A stretch of DNA of 64,000 nt. It comes from Pseudomonas sp. ANT_H12B (GTDB lineage Bacteria; Pseudomonadota; Gammaproteobacteria; Pseudomonadales; Pseudomonadaceae). Every line of letters starts with the position of its first letter. The first letter of the stretch is position 1. This document shows positions 56,082 to 64,000 of the stretch, in pieces. The stretch lies in the NCBI RefSeq assembly GCF_008369325.1, contig NZ_VOBI01000019.1:62001-126000 (forward strand), written 5' to 3'. Below the pieces are notes generated by a model. The model saw nothing but the letters and a program-made list of their open reading frames with translations, made no database searches and was not told the DNA's origin. The position numbers were made by a program, and so were the translations under genes.

Positions 56082-56819
56082 TTACTCAGCTGCTGCTACC
56101 GGAGCTTCTTCAACGAACTGCTCGGTGCCGCCAGCAACGTGGTTGCGGCCGCGGATTACCGCGTCAGCCATCGAACCCATGTACAACTGGATAGCGCGGA
56201 TTGCGTCATCGTTGCCTGGGATGATGTAGTCAACGCCTTCCGGGCTGCTGTTGGTATCGACGACGCCGATAACCGGGATGCCCAGCTTGTTGGCTTCGGT
56301 GATCGCGATGCGCTCGTGATCAACGTCGATAACGAACAGAGCGTCTGGCAGACCGCCCATGTCCTTGATACCACCCAGGGAACGATCGAGCTTCTCAAGA
56401 TCGCGAGTGCGCATCAGCGCTTCTTTCTTGGTCAGCTTGGCGAAAGTACCGTCTTCGGCTTGCACTTCAAGGTCACGCAGACGCTTGATGGAAGCACGGA
56501 TGGTTTTGAAGTTGGTCAGCATGCCGCCCAACCAGCGGTGATCGACGTACGGCGAACCGCAACGTGCTGCTTCTTCAGCAACGATCTTGCCAGCGGAACG
56601 CTTGGTGCCGACGAACAGAATCTTGTTTTTGCCCTGGGCCAGACGCTCTACGAAAGTCAGAGCTTCGTTGAACATTGGCAGGGTTTTTTCAAGGTTGATG
56701 ATGTGGATCTTGTTACGCGCGCCGAAAATGTATTTACCCATTTTCGGGTTCCAGTAACGGGTTTGGTGACCGAAGTGCACACCGGCCTTCAGCATATCGC
56801 GCATGTTGACTTGGGACAT
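56082..56819 (-). CDS. rpsB: 30S ribosomal protein S2
   Basis: The 245-residue protein opens MSQVNMRDMLKAGVHFGHQTRYWNPKM and shows NKIHIINLEKTLPMF and LGIPVIGVVDTNSSPEGVDY, the standard S2 pattern, with an Ala/Glu-rich end. It binds the 30S platform. It is first in rpsB-tsf and follows a long leader. Confidence 0.97.
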   Translation of the reverse strand: MSQVNMRDMLKAGVHFGHQTRYWNPKMGKYIFGARNKIHIINLEKTLPMFNEALTFVERLAQGKNKILFVGTKRSAGKIVAEEAARCGSPYVDHRWLGGMLTNFKTIRASIKRLRDLEVQAEDGTFAKLTKKEALMRTRDLEKLDRSLGGIKDMGGLPDALFVIDVDHERIAITEANKLGIPVIGVVDTNSSPEGVDYIIPGNDDAIRAIQLYMGSMADAVIRGRNHVAGGTEQFVEEAPVAAAE

Positions 56820-56965
56820 GATAGTTCCTTAATTAAGTCGGGTTTGGCCTCCACGTATCCCAATGACCAACCAGCAGCATCAGCTGAAGGCACCCAGGTC
56901 ATCGTGTCGACACGTGTGTGGATTTAGGCTTTTCAGGGTATCCCCGGAAAGCGGCGCATTTTATA
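56820..56965 (-). promoter_or_regulatory. rpsB promoter and S2-type autoregulatory leader
   Basis: Read leftward, a -10-like TATAAAAT (56958-56965) should start an RNA of about 130 nt before the rpsB ATG. Near its end is GGGATACGTGGAGGC, a block I recognise from gammaproteobacterial rpsB leaders that bind S2 and repress translation. Stem-forming segments precede it (ACACACGTGTCGACACG). The remaining intergenic DNA up to 57194 carries the map promoter with a TAGAAT near 57108 and no gene. Confidence 0.6.
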
Positions 56966-57194
56966 TCATAAGGCAGGAGAAAACGAAACCCGGATTCTGA
57001 AATCCTGGCGAGCAGCTTTTGCTCCCTCCCTTGGAATCCGCCAAGAATGCACCATTCTATAGAGAGAAGCGATGCACGGGGGCTCAGGTTTGCGCTGCTC
57101 GTCTGTTAGAATCGCACTTTTCAGGGCCGCGAAGACCGATCGCGCAGCACCCATTTCGTTTTAGAAAGCGCCATCGAGCGCAGAGAGAGCCTGT

Positions 57195-57977
57195 ATGACC
57201 GTCACCCTCAAAACACCAGAGGACATCGCAAAAATGCGCATCGCCGGCAAACTGGCCGCCGATGTGCTGGAAATGATTGCCGAACATGTCAAGCCGGGCA
57301 TTACCACCGAAGAGCTGGACCGCATCTGCCACGACTATATCGTCAATGAGCAGAAAGCCATCCCTGCCCCGCTCAACTACAAGGGCTTCCCGAAGTCGAT
57401 CTGCACCTCGATCAACCACGTGGTCTGCCACGGCATCCCGAACGAGAAAGCGCTGAAGGATGGCGACACGCTGAACATCGACGTCACCGTCATCAAGGAC
57501 GGTTACCACGGCGACACCAGCCGCATGTTTCACGTCGGCACCGTGCCGGTCTGGGCCGAGCGCCTGTCGCAGGTCACCCAGGAATGCATGTACAAGGCCA
57601 TCGAGATTGTCAAACCCGGCTGCCGCCTGGGCGATATCGGTGAAGTGATCCAGAAGCACGCTGAAAAGAACGGTTTTTCGGTGGTTCGCGAGTTCTGCGG
57701 TCACGGCATCGGCAAGGTCTTCCACGAAGAGCCGCAAATCCTGCACTACGGCCGCGCCGGCACCGGCATGGAACTGAAGGCCGGCATGACCTTCACCATC
57801 GAGCCGATGATCAACCAGGGCAAGGCCGACACCAAGGTGTTGGGCGACGGCTGGACCGCGATCACCAAGGATCGCAAGCTGTCGGCACAGTGGGAACACA
57901 CCCTGCTGGTGACCGACACCGGTTACGAGATCTTCACCTTGCGCGCCGACGACACTATCCCGCGCGTTTCGGCCTGA
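57195..57977 (+). CDS. map: Methionine aminopeptidase type I
   Basis: The 260-residue enzyme removes initiator methionine. The pita-bread fold shows its ligands in LNIDVTVIKDGYHGDTSRMF (two Asp), GHGIGKVFHEEP (His) and FTIEPMIN (Glu), plus a final QWEHTLLVTDTGYEI (Glu). It is divergent from rpsB and followed by glnD after 45 bases. Confidence 0.97.
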   Translation: MTVTLKTPEDIAKMRIAGKLAADVLEMIAEHVKPGITTEELDRICHDYIVNEQKAIPAPLNYKGFPKSICTSINHVVCHGIPNEKALKDGDTLNIDVTVIKDGYHGDTSRMFHVGTVPVWAERLSQVTQECMYKAIEIVKPGCRLGDIGEVIQKHAEKNGFSVVREFCGHGIGKVFHEEPQILHYGRAGTGMELKAGMTFTIEPMINQGKADTKVLGDGWTAITKDRKLSAQWEHTLLVTDTGYEIFTLRADDTIPRVSA

Positions 57978-58022
57978 TCCGACCCGCGCAGCTCTCAGCC
58001 TTACAGACAGGAAAGCCAATCG

Positions 58023-60725
58023 ATGCCGCAGGTGGATCCCGAACTCTTCGACCGCGGCCAGTTCCAGGCTGAACTGGCCCTGAAGGCAAGCCCGATCGCG
58101 GCCTTCAAGAAGGCGATTCGCCAAGCCCGCGAGGTGCTCGACGGGCGCTTTCGCAGTGGCCGGGAGATTCGCCGACTGATCGAGGACCGCGCCTGGTTCG
58201 TCGATAACATCCTGCAAAAGGCCTGGGAGCAGTTCAACTGGAGTGAAGATGCCGACATCGCGCTGGTCGCGGTCGGCGGCTACGGTCGCGGCGAGTTGCA
58301 TCCGTATTCCGACATTGATCTGCTGATCCTGCTGGACAGCGCCGATCACGAAATTTTCCGCGATTCCATCGAGCGTTTTCTGACGCTGTTGTGGGACATC
58401 GGTCTGGAAGTCGGTCAGAGCGTTCGCTCCGTGGACGAATGCGCCGTTGAGGCCCGCGCCGACCTGACGGTCGTCACCAACCTGATGGAAAGCCGCACCA
58501 TTTGCGGCCCCGAGCGCTTGCGCCAACGCATGCTGGATGTCACCAGCACTGCGCACATGTGGCCGAGCAAGGATTTTTTCCTGGCCAAACGTGCCGAGCA
58601 AAAGGCCCGTCACCACAAGTACAACGACACCGAATACAACCTGGAACCCAACGTCAAAGGCTCGCCCGGTGGCCTACGGGACATTCAGACAATTCTCTGG
58701 GTGGCCCGTCGCGAGTACGGCACCCTGAACCTGCGGGCCCTGGCCGGCGAAGGCTTTCTGGTAGAGAGCGAAAACGCCCTGCTGGCCTCGTCCCAGGAAT
58801 TTCTGTGGAAGGTTCGCTACGCCCTGCACATGCTCGCCGGCCGCTCCGAAGACCGCTTGCTGTTTGATCACCAGCGCACCATTGCCGGGCTGCTGGGCTT
58901 CAAAGGCGATGACGCCAAGCAGGCCATCGAAAACTTCATGCAGCAGTATTACCGGGTGGTCATGAGCATTGCGCAGCTCAGCGACCTGATCATCCAGCAC
59001 TTCGAAGAAGTCATTCTTGCGCCTGAAGACGAAGCGCCACCGCAGCCGATCAACTCTCGCTTCCAGCTGCACGACGGTTATATCGAGGCACGTAACGACA
59101 ACGTATTCCGTCGCACGCCGTTCGCCATGCTCGAGATCTTCGTGCTGATGGCCCAGCAGCCGGAGATCAAAGGCGTGCGCGCCGATACGATTCGCCTGCT
59201 GCGAGAAAACCGCCACCTGATCGACGACGACTTCCGCAACGATATTCGAAACACCAGCCTGTTTATCGAACTGTTCAAGTGCAAGATCGGCATCCACCGC
59301 AACCTGCGCCGGATGAATCGTTACGGCATACTCGGGCGCTACTTGCCGGAATTCGGCTTTATCGTTGGCCAGATGCAGCACGACCTGTTTCACATCTATA
59401 CGGTCGATGCTCACACCCTGAATCTGATCAAACACCTGCGTAAGTTGCAGTACACCCAGGTGTCGGAAAAATTCCCGCTGGCCAGCAAGCTCATGGGCAA
59501 ATTGCCCAAGCCCGAGCTGATCTACCTGGCCGGGCTGTACCACGACATCGGCAAGGGCCGGCATGGCGATCACTCGGAAATCGGCGCGGTCGATGCCGAG
59601 GCTTTTTGTCAGCGCCACCAACTACCGATCTGGGACAGCCGCCTGATCGTCTGGCTGGTGCAGAACCACCTGGTGATGTCGACCACCGCCCAGCGCAAGG
59701 ACTTGTCCGACCCGCAGGTGATCCACGATTTCGCGCAGATCGTCGGCGACGAAACCCATCTCGATTATCTGTACGTGCTGACGGTCGCCGACATCAATGC
59801 CACCAACCCGACGCTGTGGAATTCCTGGCGCGCCAGCCTGTTGCGTCAGCTCTACACCGAGACTAAACGCGCCTTGCGCCGCGGTCTGGAAAACCCGGTT
59901 GATCGCGAAGAACAGATCCGCCAGACCCAAAGCGCCGCATTGGACATCCTGGTGCGCGGCGGTACCGATCCGGACGACGTCGAACAGCTGTGGGCGCAAT
60001 TGGGCGATGACTACTTCCTGCGTCACACCGCCGGCGACGTGGCCTGGCACAGTGACGCAATCCTGCAGCAGCCGGCTGATGGCGGGCCGCTGGTGTTGAT
60101 CAAGGAAACCACTCAGCGGGAATTCGAGGGCGGCACGCAGATCTTCATCTACGCGCCGGACCAACACGACTTCTTCGCGGTGACCGTGGCGGCGATGGAC
60201 CAGCTCAACCTGAACATTCACGACGCCCGGGTCATCACGTCCAGCAGCCAGTTCACCCTCGACACCTACATCGTGCTCGACACCGATGGCGACTCGATTG
60301 GTGACAATCCGGCGCGGGTCAAACAGATTCGCGAAGGCCTGACCGAAGCACTGCGCAACCCGGACGACTACCCGACGATCATTCAGCGTCGGGTGCCGCG
60401 CCAGCTCAAGCATTTTGCGTTTGCGCCACAGGTGACCATCCACAACGACGCCCAGCGTCCGGTGACGGTGCTGGAGCTCAGCGCCCCCGACCGCCCTGGC
60501 CTGCTGGCACGCATCGGCACGATCTTTCTGGAGTTCGACTTGTCGCTGCAGAACGCCAAGATCGCTACCCTCGGCGAGCGCGTGGAAGACGTGTTCTTCA
60601 TCACCGACGCGAACAACCAGCCGTTGTCCGACCCGTTGCTGTGCACCCGTTTGCAGGATGCGATCGTCGAACAGTTGAGCGTCAGCCAAGAACCCGGGAT
60701 TGCGTTGTCGCGACTGAGTATATGA
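58023..60725 (+). CDS. glnD: PII uridylyltransferase/uridylyl-removing enzyme GlnD
   Basis: The 900-residue nitrogen sensor modifies PII (GlnB/GlnK). Domains in order: nucleotidyltransferase with VGGYGRGELHPYSDIDLLIL (about 82-101), a linker, an HD phosphohydrolase with YHDIGKGRHGDHSEIGA (about 505-521), and two C-terminal ACT domains (about 705-785 and 815-890) that bind glutamine. Full length and uninterrupted. Confidence 0.97.
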   Translation: MPQVDPELFDRGQFQAELALKASPIAAFKKAIRQAREVLDGRFRSGREIRRLIEDRAWFVDNILQKAWEQFNWSEDADIALVAVGGYGRGELHPYSDIDLLILLDSADHEIFRDSIERFLTLLWDIGLEVGQSVRSVDECAVEARADLTVVTNLMESRTICGPERLRQRMLDVTSTAHMWPSKDFFLAKRAEQKARHHKYNDTEYNLEPNVKGSPGGLRDIQTILWVARREYGTLNLRALAGEGFLVESENALLASSQEFLWKVRYALHMLAGRSEDRLLFDHQRTIAGLLGFKGDDAKQAIENFMQQYYRVVMSIAQLSDLIIQHFEEVILAPEDEAPPQPINSRFQLHDGYIEARNDNVFRRTPFAMLEIFVLMAQQPEIKGVRADTIRLLRENRHLIDDDFRNDIRNTSLFIELFKCKIGIHRNLRRMNRYGILGRYLPEFGFIVGQMQHDLFHIYTVDAHTLNLIKHLRKLQYTQVSEKFPLASKLMGKLPKPELIYLAGLYHDIGKGRHGDHSEIGAVDAEAFCQRHQLPIWDSRLIVWLVQNHLVMSTTAQRKDLSDPQVIHDFAQIVGDETHLDYLYVLTVADINATNPTLWNSWRASLLRQLYTETKRALRRGLENPVDREEQIRQTQSAALDILVRGGTDPDDVEQLWAQLGDDYFLRHTAGDVAWHSDAILQQPADGGPLVLIKETTQREFEGGTQIFIYAPDQHDFFAVTVAAMDQLNLNIHDARVITSSSQFTLDTYIVLDTDGDSIGDNPARVKQIREGLTEALRNPDDYPTIIQRRVPRQLKHFAFAPQVTIHNDAQRPVTVLELSAPDRPGLLARIGTIFLEFDLSLQNAKIATLGERVEDVFFITDANNQPLSDPLLCTRLQDAIVEQLSVSQEPGIALSRLSI

Positions 60726-60758
60726 ATCAACAAATTTCCCCCTGTGGGAACACGCTTG

Positions 60759-60846
60759 TGTGGGAGCTGGCTTGCCTGCGATAGCATCACCTCGGTGCAT
60801 CTGACTCACCGAGGCGCCTGTATCGCGGGCAAGCCCGGCTCCCACA
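60759..60846. repeat. Inverted REP pair between glnD and dapC
   Basis: TGTGGGAGCTGGCTTGCCTGCG (60759-60780) and the inverted CGCGGGCAAGCCCGGCTCCCACA (60824-60846) flank a spacer with its own palindrome (CACCTCGGTG...CACCGAGGCG). This is the REPIN-type arrangement seen also at 37407-37496. Confidence 0.7.
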
Positions 60847-60877
60847 AAGGCTTGCCCCCACATTAAAAGAGGCCCCC

Positions 60878-62080
60878 ATGAATAACGCTCTGAACCAGTT
60901 GCAGCCCTACCCGTTCGAGAAGCTCCGCGCCCTGCTCGGCAGCGTCACGCCAAACCCGGACAAACGCGCCATCGCGCTGTCCATCGGCGAGCCAAAACAC
61001 CGTTCGCCAAGCTTCGTCGCCGAGGCCCTGGCGAGCAATCTGGATCAGATGGCCGTTTATCCGACCACCCTCGGCATCCCGGCCCTGCGTGAAGCCATTG
61101 CCGCATGGTGCGAACGCCGCTTCAGCGTCCCGAACGGCTGGCTCGACCCGGCGCGCAACGTGCTGCCGGTCAACGGCACCCGCGAAGCGCTGTTCGCCTT
61201 CACCCAGACCGTGGTCAACCGCGGCGACGACGCATTGGTGGTCAGCCCGAATCCGTTCTATCAGATTTACGAAGGCGCGGCGTTCCTTGCCGGGGCCAAG
61301 CCGCATTACCTGCCATGCCTGGATGAAAACGGCTTCAACCCGGATTTCGATGCCGTATCTCCAGACATCTGGAAACGCTGCCAGATCCTCTTCCTGTGCT
61401 CGCCAGGTAACCCGACCGGCGCCTTGATCCCGGTTGAAACGCTGAAGAAACTGATCGCCTTGGCCGACGAATACGACTTTGTGATCGCCGCGGACGAGTG
61501 CTACAGCGAACTGTACTTCGACGAACAAACCCCACCGGCCGGCCTGCTCAGCGCCTGCATAGAACTGGGCCGCAAAGACTTCAAGCGCTGCGTGGTGTTC
61601 CACAGCCTGTCCAAGCGCTCCAATCTGCCGGGCTTGCGTTCGGGCTTCGTGGCCGGTGATGGCGACATTCTCAAAGGCTTCCTGCTCTATCGCACTTACC
61701 ACGGCTGCGCAATGCCGGTTCAAACGCAACTGGCCAGCGTTGCCGCGTGGAATGACGAAGTGCATGTACGCGCTAACCGTGCGTTGTATCGCGAGAAGTA
61801 TGACGCGGTACTGGAGATTCTAAGCCCGGTCATGGATGTGCAGCGCCCGGATGGTGGTTTCTATTTGTGGCCGAACGTTGAAGGCGATGACGAGGCGTTC
61901 TGCCGCGATCTCTTTGTTGAAGAACATGTGACCGTTGTGCCGGGCTCTTATCTGTCCCGTGAAGTTGATGGTTTCAATCCGGGTGCAGGTCGCGTACGTA
62001 TGGCTCTTGTGGCTCCGCTGGCTGAGTGCGTTGAGGCGGCCGAACGAATTCGTAATTTCATAATAACGCGCAACAAATAA
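60878..62080 (+). CDS. dapC: Succinyldiaminopimelate transaminase
   Basis: The 400-residue class I/II aminotransferase works in lysine and meso-diaminopimelate synthesis. LQPYPFEKLRAL opens the family. ALSIGEPKHRSP, VNGTREALFAF and the PLP-lysine motif SLSKRSNLPGLRSGF (Lys near 246) are present. Its place after glnD is usual in Pseudomonas, where dapD commonly follows nearby. Confidence 0.94.
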   Translation: MNNALNQLQPYPFEKLRALLGSVTPNPDKRAIALSIGEPKHRSPSFVAEALASNLDQMAVYPTTLGIPALREAIAAWCERRFSVPNGWLDPARNVLPVNGTREALFAFTQTVVNRGDDALVVSPNPFYQIYEGAAFLAGAKPHYLPCLDENGFNPDFDAVSPDIWKRCQILFLCSPGNPTGALIPVETLKKLIALADEYDFVIAADECYSELYFDEQTPPAGLLSACIELGRKDFKRCVVFHSLSKRSNLPGLRSGFVAGDGDILKGFLLYRTYHGCAMPVQTQLASVAAWNDEVHVRANRALYREKYDAVLEILSPVMDVQRPDGGFYLWPNVEGDDEAFCRDLFVEEHVTVVPGSYLSREVDGFNPGAGRVRMALVAPLAECVEAAERIRNFIITRNK

Positions 62081-62257
62081 TAATGATCACGCCTGCACCG
62101 TGCAATGCGGTGCGGGCACTTAAAATAACCCACACTAAATACTTAACCCGCTAACACGCCGAACTACCGCAACAACTAGAACAACGAAGCAACTAGACAA
62201 CGCCAGACTATTTAAATAATTTCAAGGTCCATTAATTGATTGGACACTGACGCAACC

Positions 62258-63013
62258 ATGAACACATTTACATATTGCAAAAGCCTCCATCCCACTAACG
62301 CTATCGATTCTTATAACGCTGCAATCAGTGAGCGACCAAGCAATGGCACAATTAGCAGTGGGAGCAGGAAAAAGCGTAGCGTCGGCGATCACACCAAATT
62401 CTGGACTCCTGGAAGAACTCTGAAAATCCTCGTCTTCCAATACGACGAACATACATTTGAAATCGTAAAAAAAGGCGCTTTGAAGTGGCTACCGTACATC
62501 AGTCTAAAGTTCGAGTTTTTAGAAATGGACGAGCAGGACATTTATAGTTCCGAGGAGTTCCTGGGCGACATTCGAGTTAATTTTCAGCCGTCGTTCGCCA
62601 GCGGCGGAGGCTCAAGTATCGGCACAGATGCACTGACAGGCTGCCCTCACGACGCATCAATGCAACTGGGAACCAACTTTTCCTCGCCCCACTACGAGGG
62701 GATGGTCATTCACGAATTTGGGCACGCGCTAGGCCTGAACCACGAGCATCAACATCCCGATGCCAACATTCCTTGGGATCGAGAAAAAACATATCTTTAT
62801 TATCAGAATGTAATGGGCTTTACCAAGCAAGAAGTTGATTTCAATGTCCTGCCGTTAGAGCGTGTTCCAGGTCGAACCTACACACCGTACGACAGACAGT
62901 CAGTCATGCACTATAACGTGCGCAATGAACTCACCATTGGCGACTGGCAACAAACTGCAAGCATGCAAATTAGCGAAGGTGACATCGCGATGATGAAAAA
63001 GGCTTATCCATAA
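62258..63013 (+). CDS. Metzincin-type (M12/astacin-like) zinc metallopeptidase
   Basis: The 251-residue protein has the extended zinc motif HEFGHALGLNH (152-162) followed by EHQHPD, and a Met-turn SVMHYN (215-220). Together these define a metzincin close to astacins and matrixins. Residues 30-50 (NGTISSGSRKKRSVGDHTKFW) resemble a basic propeptide/mature junction and are shared with the paralogue at 63582. No signal peptide is seen, so export would need a non-classical route, or the enzyme acts inside. The ATG at 62258 is chosen over an upstream TTG. The gene is AT-richer than dapC before it, suggesting transfer. Substrate unknown. Confidence 0.85.
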   Translation: MNTFTYCKSLHPTNAIDSYNAAISERPSNGTISSGSRKKRSVGDHTKFWTPGRTLKILVFQYDEHTFEIVKKGALKWLPYISLKFEFLEMDEQDIYSSEEFLGDIRVNFQPSFASGGGSSIGTDALTGCPHDASMQLGTNFSSPHYEGMVIHEFGHALGLNHEHQHPDANIPWDREKTYLYYQNVMGFTKQEVDFNVLPLERVPGRTYTPYDRQSVMHYNVRNELTIGDWQQTASMQISEGDIAMMKKAYP

Positions 63014-63187
63014 AGCCCCAACTCATGAACTCAACACACATGGACGTCTTGTTCATGAACAACACATTTTCTTGCCTTGTTAAAAGCCAGTAGACATTAA
63101 TGTTTCAACTTTCATGGCTAGCATTTGTCCACACCCCGACACAGCGAGTGCTTGAGCCACGAATGTACAGCCAGACAATGTATTCGC

Positions 63188-63490
63188 TTATTTGACCTGG
63201 CTCAGGTTGGCCTCACTCAAATCCAACTCCCCCAACACCTCCCGCAGCACGTCACCACCAATCTGGTGATGACGGCTGTGGCTGTATAACTCCAGGCGCT
63301 GTGCCCGCAGTGCCTTTAAGCGCAGGCGTCGCTCCAGCAAGTCCATCTGAAACGCCATTGCCTGAGCCTCCGTCGAATCGTTGAACACCTCCTGTTGATG
63401 ACGATACCCGGACATGATCCGCGCCTTGAGTTCTGCCGCCAGTGCCGCCTGGGCAGCGTCCTGTGGATTGACCTCCCCTCGCAACAGCAA
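63188..63490 (-). pseudogene. C-terminal remnant of a Na+/H+ antiporter
   Basis: The 100-codon frame (LLRGEVNPQDAAQAALAAEL ... LDLSEANLSQVK) resembles the cytoplasmic C-terminal tail of CPA1-type Na+/H+ antiporters of Pseudomonas. The membrane domain is missing: a stop codon (TAG) lies immediately before the first codon at 63490, and the DNA beyond is AT-rich and unrelated. The missing part was probably displaced by insertion or recombination of the neighbouring peptidase genes. Confidence 0.65.
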
Positions 63491-63581
63491 CTAATAAATA
63501 GCAGCTTTACGTCATAACGCACACACAACTAACCTCCACGTCGAATACTACTTTATTTAAAGTTCCGACAAGGAGAGCAGA

Positions 63582-64000
63582 ATGCCTTACTTGCACCCGT
63601 GCAAAACTATCAATAGCTTTGATGAACAAGCCTCTTATGAAGCTGCCATCCGCGAAAACTCTGACAATGGAACTACCACTTCGACAGGAGGCAGAAAAAA
63701 ACGTGGCGTTGCGACTCATACCAAATTCTGGGCGAGTCATAGAACACTCAAAATTGCGTTTCTTGATCCGCCCTCCGATGCACATCGTCAAGCCGCATTA
63801 GAAGCCATCAAGCAATGGCAGTCGTCCATCAACCTGACATTGGAATTCGCTAATAACGCTGAAGGCGATATTCGAATCAGCATGGAGGCGCCCCTGAATT
63901 ATTCGGCTATCGGTACCGATGCCACCCTGCGCGGCCCCGGCGAGAACACAATGAACATCGGCACCGAACTGACCCACCCAGGATTCGAAGGTGCCGTGCT
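63582..64000 (+). CDS. Second metzincin-type metallopeptidase, cut by window end
   Basis: An open frame from the ATG at 63582 (with AAGGAGA eight bases before it) to the window end encodes MPYLHPCKTINSFDEQASYE, then NGTTTSTGGRKKRGVATHTKFW, clearly paralogous to the upstream peptidase, and later YSAIGTDATLRGPGENTMNIG, matching the GTDA...MQLG region of the first copy just ahead of its zinc motif. The 139 visible residues stop before the expected HExxH. The two copies are diverged, so this is not a recent duplication. Confidence 0.75.
   Translation, partial: MPYLHPCKTINSFDEQASYEAAIRENSDNGTTTSTGGRKKRGVATHTKFWASHRTLKIAFLDPPSDAHRQAALEAIKQWQSSINLTLEFANNAEGDIRISMEAPLNYSAIGTDATLRGPGENTMNIGTELTHPGFEGAV

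Overview
The window is chromosomal DNA from a Pseudomonas, most likely of the fluorescens lineage. This rests on gene order and protein character: cinA/mutS, fdxA-rsmZ-rpoS-nlpD-pcm-surE-truD-ispF, the pyrG-kdsA-eno-ftsB-ispD and rpsB-tsf-pyrH-frr-uppS-cdsA-dxr-rseP-bamA-skp-lpxD-fabZ-lpxA-lpxB-rnhB-dnaE-accA clusters, and glnD-dapC. No database search was possible, so the species is inferred.

Left part (1-17.6 kb). A cinA 5' portion is followed by a scarred regulatory stretch (operator-like palindromes, a truncated XRE repressor) and the native first codons of mutS at 1191. From there to about 17.65 kb lies a prophage integrated into the 5' end of mutS. Its left arm carries, on the minus strand, a Mu/SfV-like contractile-tail late operon: truncated tape measure, DNA-circularisation-like protein, baseplate hub, spike, gp46, gpJ, YmfQ-like protein, tail fibre, chaperone and endolysin. 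An inverted, lower-GC membrane acyltransferase is inserted as probable cargo. Its right arm carries plus-strand early genes ending in an excisionase-like gene and a tyrosine integrase, then a zeta-toxin-like kinase with a 46-codon partner gene. Near 12,066 the tape measure and a cytosine methyltransferase, which are divergent, both lack their 5' parts. The head, sheath, tube and regulatory modules therefore appear to have been deleted. The phage arm supplies a replacement MutS start whose overlap with the native one differs only by synonymous changes.

Middle part (17.6-31.7 kb). Full-length mutS is followed by fdxA with a strongly structured leader, the sRNA rsmZ with its GacA-type upstream site, and an internally deleted IS4-family element that has split the rpoS terminator. 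Next come the stress and stationary-phase block rpoS-nlpD-pcm-surE-truD-ispF, formaldehyde detoxification genes (fghA, adhC) with a divergent LysR regulator, and ispD-ftsB.

Right part (31.8-62.1 kb). This is a long minus-strand block of core genes for glycolysis (eno), KDO (kdsA), CTP (pyrG), tRNA lysidine (tilS), fatty acid and lipid A synthesis, replication (dnaE), outer-membrane assembly (bamA, skp, rseP), isoprenoid and undecaprenyl synthesis, and translation (frr, tsf, rpsB). It faces a plus-strand group map-glnD-dapC. An autoregulatory-type rpsB leader lies at the divergent junction.

Right end (62.1-64 kb). Two AT-richer paralogous metzincin-type peptidase genes (the second cut by the window edge) flank a 100-codon remnant of a Na+/H+ antiporter C-terminus, which suggests an accessory insertion. 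No tRNA, rRNA or CRISPR array was seen.
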